In this document: in pieces, positions 10,866 to 21,642 of the stretch
Layout of the letters: every line of letters begins with the position of its first letter
Numbering within the stretch: the first letter of the stretch is position 1
Source of the DNA: Taiwanofungus camphoratus
Taxonomy: Eukaryota > Basidiomycota > Agaricomycetes > Polyporales > Taiwanofungaceae
Length of the DNA: 64,000 bases
Direction: 5' to 3'
Assembly (NCBI GenBank): GCA_003999685.1
Contig: CP021225.1
Coordinates: 1,798,001-1,862,000 of the forward strand
The notes under the pieces: model-generated
Told to the model about the DNA's origin: nothing
The model's database searches: none
Seen by the model: only the letters and a program-made list of their open reading frames with translations
Program-made: the position numbers and the translations under genes

Positions 10866-11366
10866 TGTTACTGTCGGATAGGACCAGAGACGCGTTCGTT
10901 CATTTTTTCCCTTTGTTTGTCACACCATGGACACGCGGCACCCCTTCCACACCTTATTTACCCAGATTGACTGACGGGCCGACCGTCCCCGCTTACGCCA
11001 TGGTAGTTATGTACTTTCGGGCCGCTGACTCCTCTCACCTTATGCGGTCACTGGGGGGCTGCTAGTATACCTGGGGGTTGACGGTGGCAGTATAAAGGGG
11101 GGTCCCACTGTTGGAGGTTCCCCTAGTCGTATTCTCTTCGTTCATCCTTTCCTGAAGTGTACTACACATTAGTACCAATACACGCTAGTCTTCACACATC
11201 TCCTTGCATCTCAAGAAGCCCGTAAAAGACTATCACGACTACATAGGGCTTGTAGTTGAAGACTACCGAGGATTGTGACTTGTCGTCACCGTCGCTCCTC
11301 TTCGACCCTTCGCTGCACACCGCTCCAAGCTTCTGCAGCATTATCAGGGTGAACCCCCCGGTAACA
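10866..11366 (+). repeat. 3' LTR of element B
   Basis: The 501-bp copy matches the 5' LTR except for four transitions that I could count. It ends with GTAACA and is followed by the GTCAG target duplication. Confidence 0.95.
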
Positions 11367-11367
11367 G

Positions 11368-11763
11368 TCAGGCATCTTCTCGTTTTCCAGAGAACTTAGT
11401 AATTTCTGGCTCTTTTTGGTCTGGTACCCGTGCAGCTCCCTGTGGGAGGGGCGTTCCTCCAGAAGGCTGCCCCCATCCAGGAGGTCCTCCCCCAGGGGGT
11501 CCTCCTCCCCCAGGTGATCCTCCTCTACCGGGTAGTCCTCCTCCACCGGGCACTCCTTCGCCAGGTGGTCCTCCTCCACCAGGTGGTCCTCCTGAGGGTC
11601 CTCCGCTTTCATCATAAGGTGGCCCTCCCTTGAGGGGGCCTTCTTCCCCCAGCCCATCGTTGGGCGGTGGCCCTGATTCCCCTACTCCTGATCGAAAAGA
11701 GCTCAAGCCACGGGGCGTTTCTGGGGTGGAAGGGGATGTTTTTCCTGTCCCTTCAGTCTCCAT
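11368..11763 (-). pseudogene. gag: Element A gag, N-terminal part
   Basis: Starts with the same [20 protein letters not shown] sequence as B gag and ends at KREDA, where B was inserted. The Pro/Gly array is much shorter than in B: B carries a run of uninterrupted PPGGGG units, whereas A has only scattered ones. The copy cannot be expressed whole, because its remainder lies 7.8 kb away. Confidence 0.9.
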
Positions 11764-12658
11764 TTGTCGTTCTGTCCGTTCAATGTCAGGATCGGTCAGT
11801 TCTGAGCTGGAGCCTTCATCAGAGGGTGGGTCGGTTTCGTCAAAGGTTGTCCAGCGGGCCTGGATGAGGGCATGATTGGTTGGAGTACAAGGTTCGAAAT
11901 CACTTCCCCTGTAGAGTGCAGAGTCGTAGCGGTGAGGGCACGGTTGCGTTGAGCAGACCCTTCAGTTAGAAGTCTTCGTGTAATGTCGGTGTACGTCCCG
12001 ATTGTTCTCTGCTTGATAACGATGAGCCTTCCCGGTGCACGTCAGGGTCGACCTCCGCCTCGTTTTGGAGGATGGATCCAGCTTGCCACCGGCGATAGAA
12101 ATCTCAGGCGCTCAGTAGCCTTTGATATAGGTTCACGATTATGGGAACGGCCAACTGAAATGAGAAACGTGGGTTTGAGAGCACCTTCTGAGCAGTGAGG
12201 ATATGGTGGTCAAGGACTTCGTCAAAATCTTCAGAGGGAGTGGGAGGTAGAGGTCGGCTCCCTTCCCTACTTGCCAGCCTGTCGTGATTTTCTAATACAG
12301 CTTGCCAAGCGTCGCTGGCTCTGGAGATGTGGGAGCGGGTGTAAAGAATCAGCTCCCTCTGTTCAGCTGGGAGGAAACTGGTGGAACTATCGGCGTGGAG
12401 AATGGCTCTGAGGTTGCGCTCAGCTCGATCCAGGACCTCTTCTAAAGCCAGAAGAGTAGGGTCAAACGCTGCGTGATCCAGCTCTTCTTCTTGTTCGTAG
12501 TCGATATCAAAAGGTCGTTGATAATCCGTGGTGATCAGTACTAATCCTATGAGTACACTGACCTCGCCTTCTTCGAGACCGATACGGGTCTTTTAGGCAC
12601 TGTCTTCTTGTGACCTCTCGAACCTGGACGGGTTTGGGTTTGTTGAGTCGTATTCTAG
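11764..12658 (-). other. Element A leader region
   Basis: This is the equivalent of 4,056-4,950 in element B, with the same ATG-less open frame and the same post-LTR sequence AGAATACGACT. I see no other gene. Confidence 0.7.
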
Positions 12659-13158
12659 TGTTACCGGGGGGTTCACCCTGGTAATGCTGCAGAAGCTTGG
12701 AGTGGTGTGCAGCGAAGGGTCGAAGAGGAGCGATGGTGACGACGAGTCACGATCCTCGGTAGTCTTCAACTACAAGCCCTATGTAGTCGCGATAGTCTTT
12801 ACGGGCTTCTTGAGATGCGAGAAGATGTGTAAAGACTAGCGTGTATTGGTACTAATGCGTAGTACACTTTAGAAAAGGATGAACGAAGAGAATACGACTA
12901 GGGGAACCTCCAACAGTGGGACCCCCCTTTATACTGCCACCGCCAACCCCCAGGTATACTAGCAGCCCCCCAGAGACTGCATAAGGCGAGAGGAGTCAGC
13001 GGCCTAAAAGTACATAACTACCATGGCGTAAGCGGGGACGGTCAGCCCGTCAGTCAATCTGGGTAAGTAAGGTGTGAAAGAGATGCCGTGCATCCATGGT
13101 GTGACAAACAAAGGGAAAGAAAAAATGAACACATCTCTAGTCCTACCCGACGGTAACA
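12659..13158 (-). repeat. 5' LTR of element A
   Basis: 500 bp with TGTTAC/GTAACA ends, homologous to the LTRs of B but clearly more diverged from them than they are from each other. The first bases outside it are GCGAG, probably one copy of the target duplication; the partner copy is outside the window. Confidence 0.9.
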
Positions 13159-14632
13159 GCGAGACCAATGGTTGAGCCAGATGCGAGAAGCTCTTTATGA
13201 ACCGGCGGTAGAAGTTCCCGAAATCAACGAACGACCGAACCTCCCTGAGGTTCTTAGGTATCAGCCAGTCCTTGATGCTGGCTACCTTGATGGGGTCCAT
13301 GGCGAGCTGTCCAGGTCTGATGATCATGCCTAAGAATTTGACTTCTTGCATGTCGAATTTGCATTTCTCTGGTTTGAGATACAGGTCAGTATCTCTAAGT
13401 TGCTCGATAACTCGCCATGTTCGTTTTTTATGCTCCTCAGGGTCTGTCGAGTAGATAAGGATGTCATCCATATAGATTGCCAACCATCCTTCCTTGAGCA
13501 TGTCTGCGAAGACCGTGTTCATCATCCGTTGGAACGTTGCCGGTGAGTTGCACATTCCGAAGAACATTACCAGGGGTTCGTAGAATGAGGGAGGTCCTTC
13601 TCCCACTGCTGGAACACCAAAAGCCGCTTTCCATTTGTCTCCTTCCTTGATGCGAAGGTTGTTGTATCCCTGATGAAGGTCCATCTTGGTGAAGATCGTG
13701 ATGTTATTGAGGCGTTTCAGAAGCTCTGTTACGAGGGGGAGGGGATATCTGTCCTTGATTGTCCCCTCGTTGAGTTCCCTGTAGTCCTGGCATGGTCGGT
13801 ATCCGCTGTCCTTCTTATCCACAAAGAAGAACGGGCTTGCGAGTGGCGATTTGGATGGTCGGATGTACCCTTTCTCTATGTTTTCTTCAAGGAACTTGTC
13901 CAGTTCTGCTTGTTGATCCCGGTTAAGAGAGTATGTCGTCTGTTTGAAGTCCTTAAAATCCGGCTTGAGATTTATCTCATGGTCGAACTCCGAATGCTGG
14001 GGAAGCCTTGCTGCTTTGGCTTTGTCGAACACCGGGAGGAGATCATGGAGGTACTCGGGGACGAGTTCCGTGACTGGTTTCTCCTTCTTCTTAGCGTGTT
14101 CCTTGATAGCGAGTTCCGTGGACGTGGTGAGTCGACCAATGTCGTGTGTGACCTGCCAGATGAGACCGTTTCTGGGACGACGATAGGTTCCGTCGAGAGG
14201 GTACTCTTTCTCTGTGAGTGGGGTGTCTTGATACGCCAGGTATGAGTCCTGTCCGTATGTCGTGATTTGATCATCTCCTTCAATGAACGCTATGATCAGT
14301 TCATCATCGTCGATCATTTCCATCGCCTGATCCAACGTGATACTGTTGACTGATTCTTCTACCAGGGGTGCGACTGGGATGTTGCGGTGTGCTGTCTGCC
14401 TAGACATGTCTGTTGTCGGTAAGACAGGAGACATGGTGTCGATCACCTCAAAGTCTCCTTCGTCCTCTACCTCCTCAATGGTGGGCTGCCATTGTTGCTT
14501 GAGGCATCTATCTCGTTTGGCGAGAAATGCCGCTACCTGTGGACAAGGGGGTGCTGACCAGTCTACCTCATAGTCTAGCATGGGATCCAGGGCTTCTTCC
14601 TGTTCTCGTTCAGCTAGTTTCTTCAGCTCCAA
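13159..14632 (-). pseudogene. pol: Element C reverse transcriptase, truncated by element A LTR
   Basis: On the minus strand this gives a standard gypsy RT: FFVDKKDSGYRPCQDYRELN, TKMDLHQGYNNLRIKEGD and the YMDD box (AIYMDDILIYS), then the thumb up to YRRFIKSFSHLAQPLVSLL. There the reading frame runs into the A LTR; residues after this point belong to the LTR. A TGA at 14,643 separates it from the protease frame and probably arose from CGA (Arg). Confidence 0.88.
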
Positions 14633-15060
14633 TCGCGCTACTCATTGCATGATGATCCCCTTCTTCCACTCTCGAGACTCTTGTAGGGTCATGCAGTGCT
14701 TCAGTTCCACACGACCCCCTTTCCAGTCGATACTGGGGTTCTCGAGTTTGAGCCAGGTGTGTCCAAAGATGATGTCTTTGTTTCCTATGCTGGCCACATA
14801 TGCTTTGACAAACCAGAGCTCGTTCCCGATTTTGTACGATAGCAAGGCTCGCTTGTGGATGAGCGCTTGCTTGTTGGCAGTGCCGTCCACGTTGAACACC
14901 GGTATAGGGCATGGTAGCACCTCCGTTCGTAACTTATGCTCTTTAACAAATCGTGGATGCATGAATATTCCCGATGCGCCACTATCGATGAAGGCGCGGG
15001 CTTCGACGGCTTTTCGTCCCACAGTAATCGGAATGTGCAGAGCTCTGTCATTCTGGACTA
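14633..15060 (-). pseudogene. pol: Element C aspartic protease
   Basis: This short frame contains the retropepsin motif ARAFIDSGASGIFMHP and the usual downstream spacing. It is continuous in frame with the RT except for the single TGA (VARLELKKL follows it). It encodes the enzyme that would cut the polyprotein. It lies just after gag on the minus strand. Confidence 0.8.
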
Positions 15061-15123
15061 CAAGTACAACACGGGACAGTGAAATGGATATGGGCAGTGG
15101 TTGCGTCGGCTCACCCTGCCCTT

Positions 15124-16430
15124 TTAAAAATCCTCCGTTCCTAACTCCTCGAACATCGCCCTCTTCTCATCCAATGAGAGTGTCTTGATGTACGAGCGGA
15201 AATCCATGGGGGATCGCGCCTCGGGTTCCTTTGAGGTATTCCTTTGGCCTAGTTTGGCCGTCTTCTTCAGACACTTGCGCACCGCATGTCCTCCCTTGTG
15301 GCAGTAGAAACACAGACGATTGTCCATGTGGTACTTCCTTTCCTTCTTGCTGAGGCTGCATCCATCCTCCCACTTCTTGGTGAATGGCGTGGGACGTGGG
15401 GTAACGAGTGCATCCACCTCCATGGGTTCACCATAGTCGACGTCAGTGGTGATGGAGAGGGTTTGGTTGATCCCTCTGTAGACGGCGTCGAGGTGGAGAA
15501 CGTCGGCGTACCATTTTTCCATGGAGTTGGGTCATTTCGTATTGGTGCGGCCCGTGAGTGTCGTGTAGATCTGGCGGTCCAGACCTTTGATGAAGATCGC
15601 CCTCAGCATGGGGTAATCATTCTCGGTGCGTTGGCCTTGGAGGCCCGTGAAGGCATCTTTTAACTTGGCCTTCTCTGCCAGGAGTCAGAACCTTTCCACG
15701 TACATCTTTGTACTGACCCTGGTCTTCTTGTTTAGTTGCTTGGCCGGCAACTCCATTAGCACCTGGTGAGCCCTCTGGACTCCTTCGTGCTCAGGGAACG
15801 CGAGTCGCAAGCTCGCCTTGAATACATCCCAGCTAGCGTAGGGAGCCTGCCCTCCTGCGGCCCGTTCGTAAAACGTATCGCGCCAGATACGTGCGTCCTG
15901 CCCTCCTTTCATGAGAGCGACTGTGTAAGTGATCTTTGCATCATCACTTAACCCTTGGTTGTTGGTGGCAGTGAGGTAGTGCTCCACCCGCTGGAGGAAA
16001 CGCTCCAGATCTTCTCCTTGCCCAGTGAACGGCTCCGGTGCAGAAATGTCGAGCTTAAGGGGTCGACTCCCCTGTTGCTGTTGCGCCGAAAGGTGCACTA
16101 TGAGCGCTTCGAGCTCCGCCCTGGTCATTGTTGCGATAGTAGCCATTGTGGTAGGGGTGATAGGTGTTACAGGCATGGAAGGAAGTGATGGGAACGTGGG
16201 AGTGGTCAGAGTGGCTATCAACGGTGTCGAAGGTATCGACGCGGGAAAGAAACCAGCTGGGTCTCTTCCATCTGGCAGAGGGTTATGTCTGAAATAGGAG
16301 GCTAATTTCTCCTGTGCTCGTTGACTCGAAATTGTCCCTGCCCACGCAAGTGGGGAGTTCGGGTAGATCAGATCGAGGTTCTGGTCAACGAAAGTCCAAC
16401 GAAGGTGATCGTACAGAAGCGGCGCGTCGT
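15124..16430 (-). pseudogene. gag: Element C gag, with in-frame TGA stops
   Basis: The frame is open from about 16,430. It has a Pro/Thr-rich N-terminus, then a coiled-coil-like start (TRAELEALIVHLSAQQQQ), a retrotransposon gag domain (LERFLQRVEHYL...ARIWRDTFYERA), and a CCHC knuckle (CFYCHKGGHAVRKC). TGA codons at 15,683-15,685 and about 15,526 stand where arginine is expected and probably derive from CGA. No ATG is found at the upstream end of the frame, and the first internal ATG is near 16,146. The upstream start may have been lost. Confidence 0.8.
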
Positions 16431-16436
16431 TTACTT

Positions 16437-17068
16437 AAGTCAGCAATCCCCAAGCGGTGGGGTCGACTGTCTTGATGGTAGACGTGGTGTCTAGCGGTTA
16501 GCCCTACTAGATAAGACTAGGGGCGACTTAGCGTAAGTTCGATCTTTTGATACAAGCTGGTATCAACGACCGGAAAGCCTCGAATGTGAGGACCTGGCTA
16601 CTAGAGATAGTAGTGAGGCTTTATGGACACTGCGTATGTCCTCCTGGGCGAAGTCGATAGTGTCGAGCGAGTACTCAGGTACGAAGTGAGAGGTCACAAG
16701 ATACGAGTATAAGATTGCTAGTGGTAACTAGCTACTTGGTAACCAGATCGAACTTGAGGTCCGACCTACAAAGTACAGGGCCTTATATACGTATTCTACT
16801 CTGCGCACGGACTATGGCACGTGGTCTAAGAATCAGCATGAGTAAGTGTAAGTAAGGCGATATGAGTCATCGGGCCGTATTAGCAATCAGTAAACGTAAG
16901 ACGGAATGTGTAAGCGGGGCCCGATATGAGTCAACGTCCATGAGTAACCAGGGCCCGTACTGTAAGCAGCGATGAGTCAAGATGCTGCGCAAAGAAGCTG
17001 GGCCTACCCAAGGCCCGTCCTAGAAGCGAAAGGTCATGGGACCGATCCGAGGTCCAACCAATAAGACA
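16437..17068 (-). repeat. Probable LTR and leader of element C
   Basis: A gene-free stretch of repeated short motifs (gggccc/gggcccg with ATGAGT or GTAAG steps) between C gag and element D. It is expected to hold the 5' LTR and primer site of C. The left limit of the LTR cannot be fixed without the 3' copy. A tRNA-like string near 16,480-16,545 is noted among the rejected items. Confidence 0.5.
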
Positions 17069-17069
17069 T

Positions 17070-17585
17070 GCAATAAAAGAAATTATATCAATCATCCCCG
17101 ACCCCTATGAAACCTATCTCAAGCACATCCCGCATGGCGAACATCCCGCTGATCTCACGGTTGCCTGCGACTCGAACACTATCCGTTCGATCTACGCGCT
17201 CGTTGACAATAAAGAGCAGATCAAATGCATCGTAGATCCAGGCTCACAAATCGTAGCAATGTCAGAGGAAGTCTGTTTAGGTCTGAAGCTTCTCTTCAAC
17301 CCTATGATACAGTTAAACATGCAGTCCACCAACGGTGAAGTAGACCGATCTCTAGGGCTCATACGCAACGTACCCTTCCAGATTGGTGAGGTAGTGTTAT
17401 ATCTTCAGGCTCACGTCATTCGAAACGCAGCATACGACATTCTTCTCGAATGACCCTTCGATGTCCTTACGCAAAGCATCGTAAAGAACTTCGCAAACGA
17501 AGAACAAACCATCACAATAGTATGTCCCAACTCTGGCGAAACCCTCACAATTCCTATATATCCGTGCAGAAAACCATGCTTTTGA
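17070..17585 (+). pseudogene. Element D protease-like segment
   Basis: The frame starts within coding sequence at the C/D junction (IIPDPYETYLKHIPHGEHP) and contains the retropepsin-like motif CIVDPGSQIVAMSEEV, in which the usual DTG/DSG is DPG. A TGA at 17,451 interrupts AYDILLE from PFDVLTQSIVKNFANEEQTI. This is a typical pol N-terminal region for this family. Confidence 0.75.
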
Positions 17586-17635
17586 CCACAACATCATAGA
17601 AGCTGTCCACATACGGGTTTTCACGCTTTGAGGAT

Positions 17636-19495
17636 TTGATACCCCATCATCAAGGAGAAGCAGCCCTAGTCATCGACTATGATAGGGCAAAGCCAAGTAT
17701 TTCTTTTGTCGCTCCGATAAATTCTTCGATCTCCAGCACAGTCCAGTCTCTTTACCTCTCTGCTTGTTCTTCAGTCTTCTCACATTTACAGTCCCTCTAT
17801 ACCGCAGACACAAAAGCATCCAGTACAGCCATGTCGAACGCTTCGATGTGGGCTTCGACACTTCTATTTTCAGCCCCCCTCGCTTCACTTACTGCTCTGT
17901 CCTCTTCGAACTCTTTGACTCGCACTTCGACCTCTCAGCTTCTTAATTCCATTCATCTGACATCTTCTACGTCGACTCACAAAACCTATGCAGCTACTAA
18001 GAAAAAGTACAAGCCAGTCACACTCAAGACTTGTCCCATCCTAGAAGCAGTCCCCAAGCAGTTTCAAATAATTCAAGATATCAAGGGCGACCCCCTATCT
18101 ATTATGCCAGTACTCTCAGCAGACCCTCTGCCCTTCGAACCTACTGGCTGTTATACGCGTGAACACTTCGAAATTACGGAGAAGCTTCACGATGGCACCT
18201 TCCTGCTCCCCGACGAGCGTCGAGTCCTCCATCACTTCATGTGCTTGCACAACGAAGCCTTCGCATGGACCAATGAAGAAAGGGGATGCTTCAAACCAGA
18301 GTACTTCCCTCCCATAGATTTCCCTGTCATACCACATACGCCCTGGGTGCAGAAAAATATCCCAATTCCACCCAGGATCTACAATCAAGTTTGCACAATA
18401 ATCAAGCAAAAGATCGACACAGGTATCTATGAGCCTTTGAACTCGTCGTACCGATCACGTTGGTTCTGCGTAGTAAAGAAGGACAGGAAATCTCTTCGAC
18501 TCATACACTCCCTCGAGCCCCTTAACACAGTTACTATACAGCACTCCGGCGTACCACCAACATCAGAATATCTCGCAGAACAGTTTGGAGGAAGACCGTA
18601 TGGTGGCATGCTCGACCTCTATGTAGGCTACGATGAACGACTCATTGCAGAGTCTTCGAGAGACCTTACGACATTCCAAACTCCCTACGGTGCCATGCGA
18701 CTCGTCACCCTTCTGATGGGTTGGATGAACTCAGTCCCTATATTCCACAATGACGTCACGTACATTCTACAACCCGAAATCCCACACTCTACAGTCCTCT
18801 ACATCGACGATGTTCCAGTCAAAGGCCCCGTATCTGACTACAATGACGAGCGGCTACCTTCGAACTCTGGAATTTGAAGATTTGTGTGGGAACACTTCGA
18901 AAACTTGAATTGAATCGTTACTCGAATGTGCTACGCAGGAGGGACCTTTTTCAGTGTAAAGAGTGTTCTAATCTCGCACAAAATCATGGTCATAGGACAC
19001 CGGTGTACTCCTGAAGGACAATTGCACGACGACTCTCGAGTCTCAGCAATACGCAACTGGGGCCCCTGTGCTACGCTCTCCGATGTTCGAGTGTTCCTAG
19101 GAACCATCAGAGTTGTTCGAATCTTCATATGCAACTTCACCCATCGTGCCAATGCCCTCGTACGCCTTACGAGGAAGAACATAGAGTTCGAATTCAGTCC
19201 TGAGCAAATTGTAGCACAAGAAGACCTCAAGGACGCTCTACTCTCCTCCTCCGCACTACGAGCTATCAACTACGATTCCCCGTCCCCTGTAATCCTCACA
19301 GTCGACACTTCATTCATTGCAGTTGGGTACCACCTTTGTCAGTGCGATGAAGCCAACACTCGAATCCGCTACTACAACTGCTTTGGCTCTATCACACTGA
19401 ACGATCGCGAGCGAAGGTTCTCTCAACCTAAACTCGAGATCTACGGTCTATTCCGTGCCCTTCGATCCCTTCAACTTTACCTTATCAGCGTTTGA
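17636..19495 (+). pseudogene. pol: Element D reverse transcriptase and RNase H
   Basis: The RT has the active-site region LDLYVGYDERLI and YIDD (VLYIDDVPVKG), and the RNase H has VDTSFIAVGYHL and KLEIYGLFRALRSL. TGA stops lie at about 18,875 and 18,913 and at 19,493-19,495, each readable as CGA (Arg) changed to TGA. Just after the third stop, a conserved Asp expected in RNase H (VDARYIKG) reads Asn (VNARYIKG), so the enzyme would also be inactive. Confidence 0.82.
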
Positions 19496-21250
19496 AACCT
19501 CATAGAAGTCAATGCTCGCTACATCAAAGGCATGCTCAAGAACCCAGATATTGCCCCCAGCGCAAGCATCAACTGCTGGATAGTAGCCATCCTCACATTC
19601 CACTTCACAATAGTACATGTTCCCGGTACAATGCATGGCCCCGATGGTCTCTCTTGACATACACCACAGCCAGGCGACGCTGTCGTAGAAGAAATTGACG
19701 AAGACTTTGACGACTGGATTGATCACATGCACTCCTTGGTACATCAGATACTACCCCCCCCTCCTGCCCCTACAATGGCCGTTCTAACCAATGCAGAAGC
19801 CGAGGACGGCTCCAATTTCAAAAAGGAGGAGGATAGCTACGAAATCATCCTGTGTTCAGAGCAAGCGCAGCTCGCAGATGCAAGACTCGATGAGGTCCTC
19901 GAGTTTCATCAAATGCTTTTGAAGCCAGAAGGCATTTTGGACGGCGAATACAAAGGGTTTCTCAAGTACTGCGTGCTGTTCTTTCTGGATAACAACACTC
20001 TATGGCAAAAAGACAACCACGGCGTGCACAAGTTGGTCATCAAGCCTGGTGATCGACTTTGAATCCTTCGAGAATGTCATGACCGCACCACTCATTGGGG
20101 CATCTACACAACGAAAGTCTTCATCAACGAACAATTTTGGTGGCCGTTCTACTACACAGATATAGCATGGTTCATTCAAACGTGCCATCTATGCCAGTCT
20201 CGTCAAATTCAGCAAATCCTTATTCCCCCTACTGTTGCAATGCCCGCTCCTATCTTTGCAAAGATACATATTGATACGATGTATATGCCCATATCAGGTG
20301 GATACAAGTACCTTGTACAAGGAAGATGCTCTCTCACGACGTACCCAGAGTTTCAAATGCTTCGAAAAGAAACAGCATCAGTGCTCACCAACTGGATCTT
20401 TGAAGACATCCTCTGTCGATGGGGCGCGCTCAGCGAGATCGTTACGAACAATGGAGCAGCGTTTATCAAAGCGGCAGACTATCTGTTGAAGAAATACCAC
20501 ATCAACCACATTTGAATCAGCGGCTACAACTCTAGAGCGAATGGACTCATTGAACGACCACACTTCAGTACGAGACAAGCCTTGTTCAAAACCGCTGACG
20601 GAGACGAGAAGAAATGGTCTCGCATGGCGTACTTCATATTCTGGTCTGAATGCATTATGACTCGACGACGCATGGGGTGCTCACCATACTTTGCGGTCAC
20701 GGGCACTCACCCCCTCATCCCTCTTGACATCGTAGAAGCCATGTACCTTCAGCCCCCTCCCACTTCAATTCTTTCTACGACAGATCTCATCACACGCAGA
20801 GCAATCGCACTCCAGAAGCGCGTAGAGCAAGTAGCCGAACTCAGCTCGAAGGTCTACAAAGCCTGTCGAACAGCAGCACTGCGCTTCGAAAAGGAGCACG
20901 ATCACTCAATCAAGGACTTTGATTTCAAACGTGGAGACTTAGTGCTTGTACGAAACACGAAGATCGAGAAGTCCCTGAATAGCAAGATGCGCTCCTGCTA
21001 CCTAGGCCCCCTCATCGTTGTCTTGCGCAACAAGGGTGGTGCGTACATCGTCTGCAAACTGGACGGCACAGTCCTCGACAGGCTCATCGCAGCATTCCGA
21101 GTCATTCCCTACTTCGCTCGACAATCCATCCCCATCCCAGACAACCTAGAAGACGTCTCAACAGAGCATCTTCGAGAACTTGAACGATCCAATTCGCTTG
21201 GCGATGACGATGACGACATCATCAAAGACGTTGAAGAAAGCGACCACTAG
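19496..21250 (+). pseudogene. pol: Element D RNase H end and integrase
   Basis: Contains the linker NPDIAPSASINCWI, the zinc-binding region (HDRTTHWGIYTTK, CHLCQ), the catalytic core (HIDTMYMPISGG, then VTNNGAAF where TDNG is expected, then NGLIERPHF), and the C-terminal KRGDLVLVRNT...YLGPLIVV region. TGA stops lie near 19,660, 20,060 and 20,513. The second catalytic Asp is Asn. The final frame ends naturally at 21,250 after an acidic tail. Confidence 0.82.
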
Positions 21251-21642
21251 AAGCCCCCATCCCCCTATTTGTACTACTACGATGCGTACTTTCTACTATC
21301 TCTTTCTCTTACCATATGCTTGATTTCATCTTTTTTTCTATTTGAGCTAGCGTCATTCTACTTGTACCATACACGATTCAACTCAACTAAGTCGCGATAT
21401 CGCTTCGACGTTCTACGAACGCTTCAATTTGAATGTTGTGTGGAGGCTCACATTCTACGAGTCCTCCTAGGCAGTGATGACAAACTGAGCCTACCAACGC
21501 TACCATTTTTCTTACCAAGTCCTTCGATATGTTCTTCTTCTTTGAATGCTTCTATTTGCTTCTATCACACTTTTTCACATTGGGATGAAGAACTTTTTAA
21601 TTTTCTAATACAAGAAAGCCACGACCCGCCACAAGACAACGA
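21251..21642 (+). other. AT-rich tail after element D
   Basis: A pyrimidine-rich stretch encoding only short hydrophobic frames; it may be the 3' untranslated end of D. No gene or clear LTR end is seen. Confidence 0.4.

Larger units (their letters stand above)
3555..11366 (+). mobile_element. Full-length Ty3/gypsy chromovirus-type element B (7.8 kb)
   Basis: The element runs from LTR to LTR with gag, a pol with all expected domains, a C-terminal chromodomain and an extra third ORF. The two LTRs are 501 bp each and differ at four positions that I could count, all transitions, so the insertion is recent. It is bounded by the 5-bp duplication GTCAG and sits in reverse orientation inside the gag of a sister copy (A). 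Two in-frame stops in pol (7446-7448 TAG, 9069-9071 TGA) mean that this copy probably needs a helper. The chromodomain and self-priming-type leader suggest the Tf1/sushi side of the chromoviruses; this placement is inferred. Confidence 0.95.
11367..13158 (-). mobile_element. Element A, 5' part (LTR, leader, start of gag)
   Basis: On the minus strand this is the 5' LTR (13,158-12,659), the leader and the start of gag up to the point where B is inserted. It joins the part at 1-3,554. A itself is inserted in element C: C's RT reading frame stops abruptly at the outer edge of this LTR. Confidence 0.92.
13159..17068 (-). mobile_element. Ty3/gypsy element C, 5' part, interrupted by element A
   Basis: This is a second gypsy family, with gag, protease and RT on the minus strand. 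Its pol is cut at 13,159 by the LTR of A, so RNase H and integrase must lie to the left of the window. The right edge, taken as 17,068, is where a sequence starting TGTCTTATTGG (minus strand) abuts element D coding sequence. That is the likely start of the C 5' LTR, but no second LTR is available to confirm the limits. Confidence 0.8.
17069..21250 (+). mobile_element. Gypsy-type element D, left-truncated, with many stops
   Basis: The pol gene is of the type abundant in agaricomycetes: a DPG-type protease-like segment, RT, RNase H, integrase, and a C-terminal RNYLGPLIVV-type tail. The upstream part was split off by insertion of element C at 17,069. At least seven in-frame TGA codons interrupt it, most in the context TTGA. 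No LTR was recognised after 21,250. Confidence 0.85.

Noticed and set aside
16480-16545. tRNA-like string (GGTGTCTAGCGGTTAG ... GTTCGATC)
   Set aside because: D-arm and T-loop look-alikes are present, but the acceptor and T stems do not pair. It probably belongs to the LTR or primer region of element C.
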